64,000 nt of DNA from positions 52,280,619-52,344,618 of the forward strand of contig NC_052510.1 in NCBI RefSeq assembly GCF_014356525.2, in the 5' to 3' direction. The translations under genes were made by a program, and so were the position numbers. Source of the stretch: Nilaparvata lugens (Eukaryota; Arthropoda; Insecta; Hemiptera; Delphacidae). Under the pieces are notes generated by a model. The model was not told where the DNA came from. It saw only the letters and a list, made by a program, of their open reading frames with translations, and did not search any database. Numbering within the stretch: the first letter of the stretch is position 1; each line of letters starts with the position of its first letter. Positions 10,631 to 21,898 of the stretch are shown piece by piece.

Positions 10631-12289
10631 AATACATCTCATGTCAATTCTCCCGAATTTTCAACATATTTGAAGAATTCTCATCACTATCAATAGCAGG
10701 TATCCAATATCTATTCAAGACGAATCAGAGATTTACGGATTCTTAGGATTTCTTAAATATTTTAAATTTTACGATGTTCAAATTTAGATTTCTTGCAGCT
10801 TTGATAAATGAAGAAACATTTTCTTATTTCGTTTTCATCCTAGTTGAACTGTTGATATCAATAATAATAAATTGTGTTGTTAGCTTACACTTCCACAACA
10901 GTAATCACGGTTTTCTTGCAAGTCCGACGAGCTTTTACTGTTGTAAAAGTGTAAACTAACAACACAATTTATTATAAAGAAACATTTACATTATATTTAT
11001 CATATATTTACTTCAAATCTTCAAATTCTTCATTTGCCATAATACAATACAATTTTTTCAAAACAAAAACACCATTGAAAATTTAATTTAAACATTAACA
11101 TGAAATAAATAATAATTCTTCTCAAAATAAGCTTATAGGCGTTGCCAGCAAAACCAGAGGTTTGTGTGCTGCAACGAGTATCAATCTTAGGAATCTTAAC
11201 TTACAAAATTAATAAACCATCGATATATCAATATTGAAAAAATAAATAAAATAAAAATAAATAATAAACAAAAGGAGTGCTTTATTACAGAGATGGCTAT
11301 AGGAAAAAAACCTAAATTGAAACTAAAAATCTATATGGAGGTGATAAAAGACTAGGAGATCAACTTTGAAAAAGGTGAGGTACATTAACAGATTTTATCC
11401 ATTCAACTATATTTCTTAGGGATGACTTAGTAATATGTTTTGCTAGGAAATGCTGAGGTACCAAGTTAATAAGTTTATTGCTGATGTAAGTGAATTGTCT
11501 TCGGCAAACAGTTAAGTCAGTTCTATTTATAATATAGTTCGGTTGCAATCGGAAGTTGTATGACATCATGTATGGCTTAATATATTTTTACATTCATTCA
11601 GGTACAGTATTAAATTTTTCATATTTACATTAATAAAAAGTATTTACATTGTAGAGAAGTCACGATGCATTGTACTTGAGATACTACTACTAATGTTTTC
11701 TTGCTTTCACCACTAGTCATGACAAAAAATATCTGTAGAAAATTTGAACATGAAGGCTTCATCGCAGCGTCATTCAATGTTATATCCTGTATGTCAATCC
11801 AGTTGAATAGATGACAAAGCTTATAGCCCTTGAGTTTCGAATACACAAAGTTTGGCTACCCCGTTATTCTATATGGAAGTTGCATTCTAACAACACACTG
11901 AAGTTGGGGCTTTGTTGCAGCTTCAATGTTGAGCTTAACTTGTTGTCTATTCTTCGTCATAAGCTACTGTAGCGCTCTATTATTAGGGTTGTCTAGTCGA
12001 CTGTATAATCCTTCATATTCACAAGAAATAGAGGGGTATCATTATCATCACAATAAATGTTGCCGCTTTCTTACAAAAATTGGCAGTTTGGAAAATCACC
12101 TTCATTATAATTACAGGAAATTTATACACTTTCCCATTTGAATTTCCATAAACATTCAAGTTTGTTTTTTGGTCCTTCAAAATGATTACTTAAAAATGTG
12201 AATATTCACTATTTCAGTTATAATAATGTGAAATATTTTTCCTATGTTTGGCTTTGAAACATCTAAATTTAAAAATCTACATTGTGAAA
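10631..12289. other. unassigned, with one inverted-repeat hairpin at 10,864-10,976
   Basis: AT-rich noncoding sequence. At 10,864-10,976 the left arm (AATAAATTGTGTTGTTAGCTTACACTT) and right arm (AAGTGTAAACTAACAACACAATTTATT) are nearly perfect reverse complements about 60 bp apart. This looks like a small hairpin MITE. The remaining sequence shows nothing recognisable. Confidence 0.4.
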
Positions 12290-12452
12290 ATAATTAAGGA
12301 CTGGAAATTTCGTTAAGTGAACAACTACAAGAGACACCCTATTTTGGACTATTTGTAACCTTATATAAATTTTGGAGAGGAATAGCACAAGGTTACCTTA
12401 TTTTTCTCTCCCTATCATTTTGATGATGTACTTATTGTATGAATCAATCAAT
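12290..12452 (+). repeat. dispersed 160-bp repeat 'G', copy 1
   Basis: Begins AATTAAGGACTGGAAATTTC and continues through GAACAACTACAAGA and GGAATAGCACAAGGTTACC, ending TGTATGAATCAATCAAT. The same segment with small differences is at 40,281-40,444. The ATCAATCAA end suggests the 3' end of a non-LTR retroelement or a SINE. Confidence 0.6.
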
Positions 12453-13314
12453 TTAAATCGACATCCTCTTACCATTCAAAATCAAATGTTATACAGATAG
12501 AGAATATTCCACTGATATTTTACACCCACTTTCACTGAGTAAGGAAATTTTTGATAGAATTAATTAAATTCTTAAACGTGTGCTTACTTTAGAATTATGT
12601 AATTGTGTAATTTATATTTTGCTCTATGGTGTTCTGATGTGTAAATCAAGCACATTAGATGAAACCAGGTATGGTAAGGCACCCACTATACCTGAAAGCC
12701 TATTTTCTGCAATCCCATATATTATATTTAATGAATCAGTTGATTACAACGTGGGAGAAGAATTCTCTCTCACTTGCGCTTTTAGAATCATGTAATTATT
12801 CACTTTATGTAGTACTGATGTGAAAATCAAGCACATTTGATGAAACCAGGTACAGTAAGTAAGGCACCCACTATACCTGAAAGGCCTGTTTTCTCTAAAT
12901 CTCATATCAAATTTAATAAATCAGTTAATTAAAATGTGGGAGAAAATTCTCGCTGATCGGTCAACTGAAATGAATATCACCGGGAGCTGTATTATGATAT
13001 TCATACCACAACATCCCACACATCGGAGAGATAAAAAAATTAGAGTCTATCACAAGTCTTATCAGTTTTTTGAATTGTGCATGTGGCATCACTGAAGTGG
13101 GAGCAGGGTGGAGCGAATACATGTAGCTGACAGGTGGACTGATATGAAGTGATCTTTTCAAAGCTATCACACCGAATCATTCACTAGAAATGTTGAGTTG
13201 AATAATCAAAGCAGCACACAACCCCCTGCTGGATGATCCCAGTTGAATAAAAGAATATACCACGTTGCACTTGGTGAAGGTCGATCAGTCCACAAAATAA
13301 AAATTATCATGAAT
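12453..13314. other. unassigned; local 180-bp imperfect duplication
   Basis: A block containing AAATCAAGCACATT, AGATGAAACCAGGTA and AAGGCACCCACTATACCTGAAAG at about 12,643-12,780 recurs at 12,823-12,950. This is a diverged local tandem duplication. No gene is supported: the 71-residue frame in the first copy is broken in the second. Confidence 0.4.
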
Positions 13315-13830
13315 CTTTTTGTGTAGTTGAGAAGTTGATATTGTGGTAGTTATTCATATTAAATAAAAAGATTAAGGAATTGATTCTAGGGGCTTTAGAA
13401 ATAACAAGAGTAATTGAAGACAATTCCCAGTATAGTTTAAATGACCAGATTAATTCAAACCAATACAGCACTACGAATTTAGTTTTATCATAACATTGTA
13501 AGCATACATTAGTCGATAGTTTTTCTATTTACATATTTGTTTTATTATCTTTTACTTGTTTTCTTAGTTCTTATTTTGTACTGAAAGTAAATTTTGTTAT
13601 CATGGCGAGTCTGTTGCTTAAGCCGCAATTTTGTGAAAGTTCTGTTATACCGTTGAGTGGGAGGAGACTGTCTGTCTGCCTACTGGTATAAATTCTGCAG
13701 CTCTTGAATTAAGTTTTAGTTTATCAGAGAATGACATTGGTGTAACAACCGAAACCGGGCTTTCAAACTGGCAATAAAATCTGTGGTTTTTGACAATTTC
13801 TTAGTCTCTTTATTCAATATTATCATGAAT
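13315..13830. mobile_element. hairpin MITE 'H', long copy
   Basis: Starts TTTTTGTGTAGTTGAGAAGTTGATATTGTGG and ends with TGACAATTTCTTAGTCTCTTTATTCAA, the termini also seen at 36,474-36,608 and 56,261-56,470. Near the right end is TTGGTGTAACAACCGAAACCGGGC, shared in form with the 56.4-kb copy. This copy is about 515 bp with a larger interior. Its boundaries are inferred from the other two copies. Confidence 0.55.
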
Positions 13831-14497
13831 GATGAATGTACTAGGAACTCCATAGAAATAGTTTTGTTGTATGATGATAACTGATTGAAATATTTTGTGG
13901 CAGAATATACAGTATTTATTGCAACTTCATTCAAGTTCATTGGTCATCACAACAAGAATGCTTCTTACATTAGAAACCTGATGGATGATTCCTTAGCCAA
14001 TATAAATGTAGCCTAGATCAGAATACCCAATTCCAATACAACGAATTTCCCTTTTGTTATATTGAGTTCGATTGTATGTTATCAGAACTCTGGTTTTCCT
14101 ATATTACCAACGTTTAGATGACAACATTTTGAATTTAAAGAATTCAGAATTAAAACAAGAATCAAGAATCAACATTCTGAATCTGAAGAGTTTTTGCTGG
14201 TCATTGCTCATTAGAAACAAATAAATATTTGAAAACTGTTAAAGTTAGCGATTTATATTCAGTTCGATTCAGTGGTATCGTTTTCCTCAAATATATAACT
14301 TACTATACTTATGAGAATGAGTTTAATCACATGGCAATGTTTTCCTAGTATCCATTCGATATTCGGTTTATTCAGTGACAATGAACCAATCATAGTTGGA
14401 AACTTATTATTCGAACAACTGCTTCTGAAAGAATAAGAGATCATAATAATATATGAGGGTGAGATAGTTTGAAATTTGAAATATACGAGTAATGTCC
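13831..14497. other. unassigned AT-rich sequence
   Basis: Nothing recognisable. The short minus-strand frames have no motif and no GC bias. Confidence 0.3.
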
Positions 14498-14692
14498 GGT
14501 TTCAGCTTTACCAAGCTCGATCAAAACATTCGAACATTGTCAAGAAGGGGACAGTAATTTAAAACGCGTACACTGGAGCATATAATTTCTATGATTTTCA
14601 ATAATTACTATAGATAATTTCAGTTCACGCGTGTAAAGCGTACCCAGTTTGACCATGTTCAAATATCTTGACCGAGCTTGGTGAAACCGGGT
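14498..14692. mobile_element. small TIR MITE
   Basis: The left end CCGGTTTCAGCTTTACCAAGCTCG followed by ATCAAAACATTCGAACAT is mirrored at the right by ATGTTCAAATATCTTGACC followed by GAGCTTGGTGAAACCGG. This gives about 40-bp imperfect TIRs. A second internal inverted pair (ACGCGTACACTGG versus CACGCGTGTAAAGCG) continues the hairpin. Confidence 0.6.
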
Positions 14693-14803
14693 ATAAGTGT
14701 ACTACTGAATGGATTGTTGAGAAGACAATTACTTAATCAAATCACTTAGCTATTGTTTTAATTGGATATCTTTCGATTGCAGTCCGATCCTCCAATGTAA
14801 ACG

Positions 14804-14870
14804 TAGAGTAGCGGTTCCCAACCTGGGGGGCGTGGAGAAAGTCCAGGGAGGGGGCGAGACACTCAAATGA
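14804..14870. mobile_element. possible hAT-type terminal fragment
   Basis: The sequence GTAGCGGTTCCCAACCTGGGGGGCGTGG resembles the CAGNGGTTCCCAACC ends of hAT transposons. No matching inverted end was found nearby and there is no transposase frame, so at most this is a solo end. Confidence 0.35.
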
Positions 14871-17854
14871 AATAAATGAAAAAAATACGAACATAATTTC
14901 CTCAGAACTTTGAAATAGCGTCTGTCTGATTTTTCATAATTGTTTTTGTAAAGTTTCAATAGATTTATTGGTTTGTAAACTCAAGTTGTAATCCTCATGG
15001 TTTCGAGTGTAAGTTAATTATTGTGCCGCTAATACGTTGTGAATCAACTATACCTAATCTAATCTAATTTTAGTATCAATCGTGACTGAAAGTCCAACCA
15101 GAATCAAACAGTAAGGAAGTGTCCTGTTGTTTACTTGCGCTAGTCTTCACCATTTAGATTTTTTCTCGACAGAAAACCTAGATTTCGATTAAGATAACTG
15201 TTCAATTCAATTGACTCTGTAACTCGATAGAATGACTTCTCATTAAAGCCGATCCGCATTAGTAGTCTATCCCTATTGGAAATGAATTGAATTAACTTCA
15301 TTGAGAAAACATGAGGTGTGAAATTGAAGAGAGGCAATATCATTAGACACAAAACCAGTCTGTCAAGTCCTTGAAGGCTGTTTATTGGTTTTTCAAATCG
15401 AATTCGAATTGGACTTTGAGATCTAAATATCAATTATGCATGGTGCTTTTCCTCGGTCTGGCGTCTTCTTTTCAGAGGTACGGCATTCCCCAAGAAATCG
15501 AAGCTTCTTTCAGTTTATCTTCCTCTCCCATAGATTACCATTCCCCCTCTATGTTGACGATTTATTCCACGTTCAAAATAAAAGGAGAAAGTGTCGAATA
15601 TATCTCTGCACTTCTGAGACTTTTGGGAGTAGAAATAATATTGGCAAAGTTGGAGTTATGCATGTCAAAAATTCATAGAATAAGAAAAAGAATGTAAGGG
15701 CATTGCACTTGTTAAGAGAATAATACTTTTCTATCATCATGACACTGTGTATTTTGATTAACATTAGATTAGATTTGATTAAATACTGTAATTATTAATT
15801 GTATAAGGATTTCATCCTCCAATTCAATGATTGATCTGTGTCACACTACCTAACCTCATAGTTTTTTTATTCTCCAATTCAATAATTTATTTGTGTCACA
15901 CTACCTAACCACAGTATACATACAGTATGGAAACTCGGCTAGTACCCTGGCGCAAAAATGCGCCATCTTGCTAGGAAGCGCCCCATGGTAATAGTATTAA
16001 TGGGAGGTTCGGATCACTTTACTGATCCAGATCAATTGATCTCGTTCACTCCCGCGAGCCAATCAGAAAACCAGGATTGGAATTTCCTAAGGTCACGTGA
16101 CGTGTCTAGTATTTGCGCCATGTAAAAAGCATTGGTTAGATAGGCGTTTGATTGATAGTTTCCATTCTGTACCTATTCTGTGACCTAACCTCATAGTTTT
16201 TATAAGATTTTCATAGTTGATCCATTGGTTTTACTTCCATGTAGCGAATGCGAATTTTTCATGCAAAAATAGTTTTTCTCATTCCATGAAGCTAATATTG
16301 AGAACAGAAAATCATTATGGAAGTGATATAATTTGTGAATATCGGCATTTCATGGAAATCCTTATTCCAAGATTTCCACTATCCATGACGAACTGCAAGT
16401 AAATAATTCGTTTTGAACTATTTTTGACGACACTACAGTCTGATTTTTTAATAATAGTCATTAAAAACTAGTACGCTCACGTGTGGAACGCTTTTGAATT
16501 TTTTAAAATCTATTTTCAACACTGCTGTCTTTATCTCGTTGTCATTGGTAGGTGGGAAGCGGTCGGTCGGTTGGTATCGGTGGTGTTGGCGGTTTTATCT
16601 CAATTTATTAATGAGTCAAACAGTTTATGAGACTTGAAATTCAGATGTTCGTTTAAGATGTTTTGTGGATCAGTTTTTATATGTTTGTAGATTTCCAAAA
16701 TTTTAATAACGAAGCATGGATGAATTATAGAAAACGAAAAATCATGAACGTAATTGATTACTAAATCATGACAACTGTCGAAGTATAAATTGGTGGGATT
16801 AATGAAAAATTGTAATAATGGATCTTTGTGTATCGACTGATAACTCTTGAGCATCTAATAAGTGTTCACATCAAATTAATAATTCTCCCTCTCACTCAAC
16901 CGATTTATTGTCAATAATATTTTTTCTGCGAAATCTGTGCACAATTTGCTAGGATAAATCAATTTGTTCCCAAACCCAACTTCATCTAAGTAGCAGAGGC
17001 TTGGGAGTGTTTCTTCCAAAGTCATGATGTGTCTTGTAAGCTGCTTATCTTGCTCTCAACTACTCATAACTGGCTCGGAGACAAACTCAGCAGCAATATA
17101 ACCCCTCTATACATTCTCCTCTACCACTATATATCCTGCTACAACCTTACATACTCCTACATATTATCTCATGCACTGCTATATATTAGACCCCACACTT
17201 AGTAGCAGATGCTTTTCATGGTGTGAACCCTACCGTATGTTATGGAGCATTGAAGTGAGCAGAATTCCCCAATATTCTGGAGTGGAGAATCGTGATTTCC
17301 CTCGAAATTTTGTTGGAACTCTTTATGCGGTTTGCAGTGTCAGTAATTGAATAGTTCAGTTCCATCAGGACAGAACGGTCAGGGCGATATTACTTTGCAA
17401 TTGTAGCAGAAACTCAGTTGCAGAACGTTTTGTAAAGTTTAGCAGCGAAATTTATGAATGAAGTTGTACATTTGTTGACAACCTCTTCATGAGATTATAT
17501 GCTATACTCACGATCCTAAAATAGCAGTATGTATTCAACTTTTCAAATATACGGTTTGAATCGTCAATAGCTCTGACACAGTTGTATTATTACATCTCCA
17601 TAGAGGAATTCTATATCCACAAATTAGACAGGAGAGACGAAAAGGTTGATGTATCAAGTAACTTTGTAAAGTAACGGGGGAAATCCTGACGCTCGTCAGA
17701 AAGCATTTCATAAGAGGTTTCTATAATATGTGACACATGTATAATATGTATATTATGCTACATTTATCTATTTATTTCATTTACAATCACAAATCATAAT
17801 TATAATATATAATATTAAATAATTTATATTTTTGAATAAAATTTATAATTTTTA
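14871..17854. other. unassigned region, including a GC-richer repeat-like block at 15,940-16,130
   Basis: No gene is recognised. At about 15,830-15,910 the phrase GTGTCACACTACCTAACC occurs twice with a CTCCAATTCAAT context; the CCTAACCTCATAGTTTTT phrase recurs at 16,187-16,204. A GC-richer block (about 15,940-16,130) contains GGTCACGTGACGTG and GCGCCATCTTG. It is probably a repeat of unknown class. A 108-residue frame at 15,371-15,697 has no recognisable domain. Confidence 0.3.
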
Positions 17855-18010
17855 AAGTGAAAAGTGAAATATTAACCTCATTCTTTTTGAAACTTTTATT
17901 TGTAAAAATTTGGGAGAAGACAGTTTGGACTATGCCTGTTGTCTTCTCCCAAATTTCTACAAATAAAAGTTTCAAAAAAGAATGGGGTTAATATTTCATT
18001 TTTCATTTTC
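17855..18010. repeat. near-perfect hairpin, arms about 65 bp
   Basis: The left arm (GAAATATTAACC...GGGAGAAGACA) and right arm (TGTCTTCTCCC...GGTTAATATTTC) are reverse complements with only a few differences. They are separated by about 18 bases (GTTTGGACTATGCCTGT). It is noncoding. It could be a hairpin MITE or, if transcribed, a precursor of small RNAs. Confidence 0.7.
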
Positions 18011-18875
18011 CAAAGTCCAATTTCCACTTCAAAACTAATGAATATACTGGAAATTTAAAATGTTGATATTCAAAAACTAATTAAAAACAAAATATTACTC
18101 TATCCATTAGTAATAAAACAACCATACTATTTCATCTCGATGGAAAAAGCCCGAATACAAATTGAGTTTGAAAGTAAGAGTGAAAAACAGAGTATTTGAA
18201 GTAAATATTTTGAAAAAAGTCTAGAGAAACGCTTGTAATTAAAAGATTTGAATGGAATTTTTATTTCAAATTAGGAGTGAATTTCAATTTGTATATCAAT
18301 ACATATATTTACATCCGCCAGAAATAATGGTATCTCACTTAGAAGAAAAATCCGGTCCCGTTCGTCTTCTGGAGATATTTCAGGTCCTTTCCTTGTCTTC
18401 CTTGACTGCCATGGAGCAGAGATTCTCCAATTCAATTTTCTCTCTACTCGCCATGAAATCCAGCGTCGGACCGTCATCAACACTTCCATGAATGGTCATC
18501 GTTTCATGGCAACTACGCTTTTCATTGACGATAAAATATATAGCTCAAAACTTTCTACTACAAACTTCACAATTTAGGTAGATAAAGAAGCTTTGAAACC
18601 TGGGTTTAGGTACTTGATATTAGTCGAGTAGTATGGATGAAGTATGTTCTCCTCATGCTTCCATTGAATTAATCCCATTAACGGCAGATCGTTATAGACG
18701 ATTATATTTCAAATAGGTATAGATATTTCTTCAGATGGATATTTTATTTATCAATTGGGCACTGTAATAGAAATATTTATTCTCCGATGAATGCATTGTT
18801 TGCAAGGATATATTATCGCACTTACTGTTAAATGGATAAATGTATATAAGGGATTGACGGCATAAGCCCTGACCA
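18011..18875. other. unassigned sequence
   Basis: No domain or repeat is recognised. Overlapping short frames on both strands at about 18,252-18,491 have no motif. Confidence 0.3.
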
Positions 18876-19030
18876 AACACATCGATTCTTGTTCGTACGA
18901 TATTTTGCCGTCCTTAAGAATTCTATCAGATTAAACGGAACTTGACACACATCATCTAGTTGAAATCATCTGTTTAATCTAATAGAATCTATAAGGACGG
19001 GAAAATATCATGCAAACAGAAACCGATGTC
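18876..19030. mobile_element. hairpin MITE 'P' (CATCGATTTTTGTTCGTACGATATTTTGCCGTCC family)
   Basis: Left ACACATCGATTCTTGTTCG followed by ATATTTTGCCGTCCTTA is mirrored by TAAGGACGGGAAAATATCATG and CCGATGTCTGTGT. This is the same family as 56,826-56,995 and the host element at 56,226-56,620. It is noncoding. Confidence 0.65.
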
Positions 19031-19126
19031 TGTGTAGCTAGCCAAAGTATATATTATTTTACAGGCTACGTGAGACCTTCCCGTGAAATACTCCTCAACA
19101 ACAAGAAGCCATACTAATACTTTTGT

Positions 19127-20512
19127 TGAAGTATGAACGAAGAACTTGAATACGAAGGAATCCAAAACTTACAATTTCTCCACCAATCAATGATTTCTTT
19201 AGAAATTTCAGTGATATTTAATAGTCTCGACCAGAGATTGCTTCCCGGACTCACCTACAAATTACAATGTTCGCGAATTCTCACGTAGTTGTGTTGGCGG
19301 CTGGAGTGGTCCGAAGCAATAGTTCCAGCAGTTTGATTAATAATTCCGGGAATTCGAGTCCAGCTGGAGCCTTCTGAATATTGAAATCTGTATTGGGGGT
19401 AGAATTCTCACATTCATCTGAATGACCCGCCCCACAGCAGCTTACTGACAGATTTCAGATCATCTTATTAAATATTCATTGGACAGGCATGACAATTGGA
19501 CTATTGTTTTCAATGAAGATTATTTACTCAATTTTAATTATAATTGTGTTATATTGACTACAATCATTTTTACTCGGATACCATTTTATGCTTTCAATTC
19601 GTAGTATGTTATTGATAATTCTCCACTTAGCAAAGGGCGACAATTTCCCTGAGAGAGAAATGGACTTTTGTCCAGCGATGCATAAAAAATGTTTTCTTCA
19701 TCTATTCTAATTAACAAATTATCTTCAATATATAATAATACTAGCAGGGCACCCGTGCTTCGCTTCGGGAATTGAAAGATAAGATTATTTTTGTGAACCA
19801 TTTATAATCTAAATTCTACCAACATTGTTATAATCGTTTTTGAGATTAGGCCACAGCTTGGCATAAAAAATATTGAATCAAATCATTCGATCAATCATTG
19901 ATGTGTTGGAAGTGCTCTGTAGAATAGTAGTCCAATTGCAGCGAATTTTGTAGAATATTGAGAAAAGGAACAACAGCTATTTGGCCGTTTTAATAAATGA
20001 CCCCTTTCTTCCGCCAAAGTTAAATTTTGGCCGAATTTCCTCATTCTTTGCAAACAGATTCCACAACGGACACTTGGAATAGCTCTGATTGAAGCAGCAG
20101 TGCACAATCAATTTCTTCTCGATAAATGCATTTTGATTCGTTCTTCAACTTGGTGCCAACCTAATGAAGTCATCTCAATGCCAACCTGTCAAAATTATTA
20201 ATTGAGTTGCCAGTTAACAACTGTTCGAAGAGGTACTCTCTCTAGATTATAGATCTATGATAACATTTGATAATTATGGACATTTCTATTATAATAAGGA
20301 GACTGGGAGAAGAAGAATATACATGCTAAAAGACGAACTTTAAACCCTTTAAAACAACCCCTAGAGTTGAAATATCGCCAAAAGATTCCTTAGTGAGCAC
20401 CTAGGACGTTTAAGGAAACTATATTCCAAGTTTTGTTGCAATCCATCCAGTAGTTTTCCAGAAATCGTGATCAGTGAGTCAGTGAGATAAGAATTTTATA
20501 AGTATAGATTAA
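19127..20512. repeat. tandem duplication unit 1 (1,386 bp)
   Basis: The segment from TGAAGTATGAACGAAGAAC to GATTAA is repeated directly from 20,513. The two units match almost everywhere. I saw about a dozen differences, for example ACCAATCAATG versus ACGAATCAATG and CAGTTTGATTAAT versus CAGTTGATTAAT. Each unit holds about 614 bp of unassigned sequence plus one complete Helitron. The identical small minus-strand frames in the two units are products of the duplication, not a gene pair. Confidence 0.9.
19741..20508 (-). mobile_element. non-autonomous Helitron, unit 1
   Basis: Read on the minus strand it begins TCTATACTTATAAAATTC after an A. It ends with hairpin CCCGAAGCGAAGCACGGG followed by TGCCCTGCTAG and a T. 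These are Helitron hallmarks: 5' TC, 3' hairpin plus CTAG, insertion between A and T. It is 768 bp with no Rep/helicase coding. The body is shared with the Helitrons at 61,495 and 63,403, but the 3' end differs. Confidence 0.8.
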
Positions 20513-21898
20513 TGAAGTATGAACGAAGAACTTGAATATGAAGGAATCCAAAACTTACAATTTCTCCACGAATCAATGATTTCTTTAGAAATTTCAGTGA
20601 TATTTAATAGTCTCGACCAGAGATTGCTTCCCGGACTCACCTACAAATTACAATGTTCGCGAATTCTCACGTAGTTGTGTTGGCGGCTGGAGTGGTCCGA
20701 AGCAATAGTTCCAGCAGTTGATTAATAATTCCAGGAATTCGGGTCCAGCTGGAGCCTTCTGAATATTGAAATCTGTATTGGGGGTAGAATTCTCACATTC
20801 ATCTGAATGACCCGCCCCACAGCAGCTTACTGACAGATTTCAGATCATCTTATTAAATATTCATTGGACAGGCATGACAATTGGACTATTGTTTTCAATG
20901 AAGATTATTTACTCAATTTTAATTATAATTGTGTTATATTGACTACAATCATTTTTACTCGGATACCATTTTATGCTTTCAATTCGTAGTATGTTATTGA
21001 TAATTCTCCACTTAGCAAAGGGCGACAATTTCCCTGAGAGAGAAATGGACTTTTGTCCAGCGATGCATAGAAAATGTTTTCTTCATCTATTCTAATTAAC
21101 AAATTATCTTCAATATATATTGATACTAGCAGGGCACCCGTGCTTCGCTTCGGGAATTGAAAGATAAGATTATTTTTGTGAACCATTTATAATCTAAATT
21201 CTACCAACATTGTTATAATCGTTTTTGAGATTAGGCCACAGCTTGGCATAAAAAATATTGAATCAAATCATTCGATCAATCATTGATGTGTTGGAAGTGC
21301 TCTGTAGAATAGTAGTCCAATTGCAGCGAATTTTGTAGAATATTGAGAAAAGGAACAACAGCTATTTGGCCGTTTTAATAAATGACCCCTTTCTTCCGCC
21401 AAAGTTAAATTTTGGCCGAATTTCCTCATTCTTTGCAAACAGATTCCACAACGGACACTTGGAATAGCTCTGATTGAAGCAGCAGTGCACAATCAATTTC
21501 TTCTCGATAAATGCAGTTTGATTCGTTCTTCAACTTGGTGCCAACCTAATGAAGTCATCTCAATGCCAACCTGTCAAAATTATTAATTGAGTTGCCAGTT
21601 AACAACTGTTTCGAAGAGGTACTCTCTCTAGATTATAGATCTATGATAACATATGATAATTATGGACATTTCTATTATAATAAGGAGACTGGGAGAAGAA
21701 GAATATACATGCTAAAAGACGAACTTTAAACCCTTTAAAACAACCCCTAGAGTTGAAATATCGCCAAAAGATTCCTTAGTGAGCACCTAGGACGTTTAAG
21801 GAAACTATATTCCAAGTTTTGTTGCAATCCATCCAGTAGTTTTCCAGAAATCGTGATCAGTGAGTCAGTGAGATAAGAATTTTATAAGTATAGATTAA
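20513..21898. repeat. tandem duplication unit 2 (1,386 bp)
   Basis: Second unit of the direct duplication, with the phrase TTAATGAAGTNTGAAC at its end as at the unit 1/2 junction. By-eye identity to unit 1 is about 99 percent, implying a recent duplication or an assembly artefact. Confidence 0.9.
21126..21894 (-). mobile_element. non-autonomous Helitron, unit 2
   Basis: Same element as at 19,741-20,508, carried along in the tandem duplication. The same 5' TCTATACTTATAAAATTC and 3' CCCTGCTAG ends are present on the minus strand. Confidence 0.8.

Noticed and set aside
19586..21492. Pairs of identical 70-71 residue minus-strand frames suggesting duplicated genes
   Set aside because: They are identical because of the 1,386-bp tandem duplication. 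They partly overlap Helitron sequence and show no domain.
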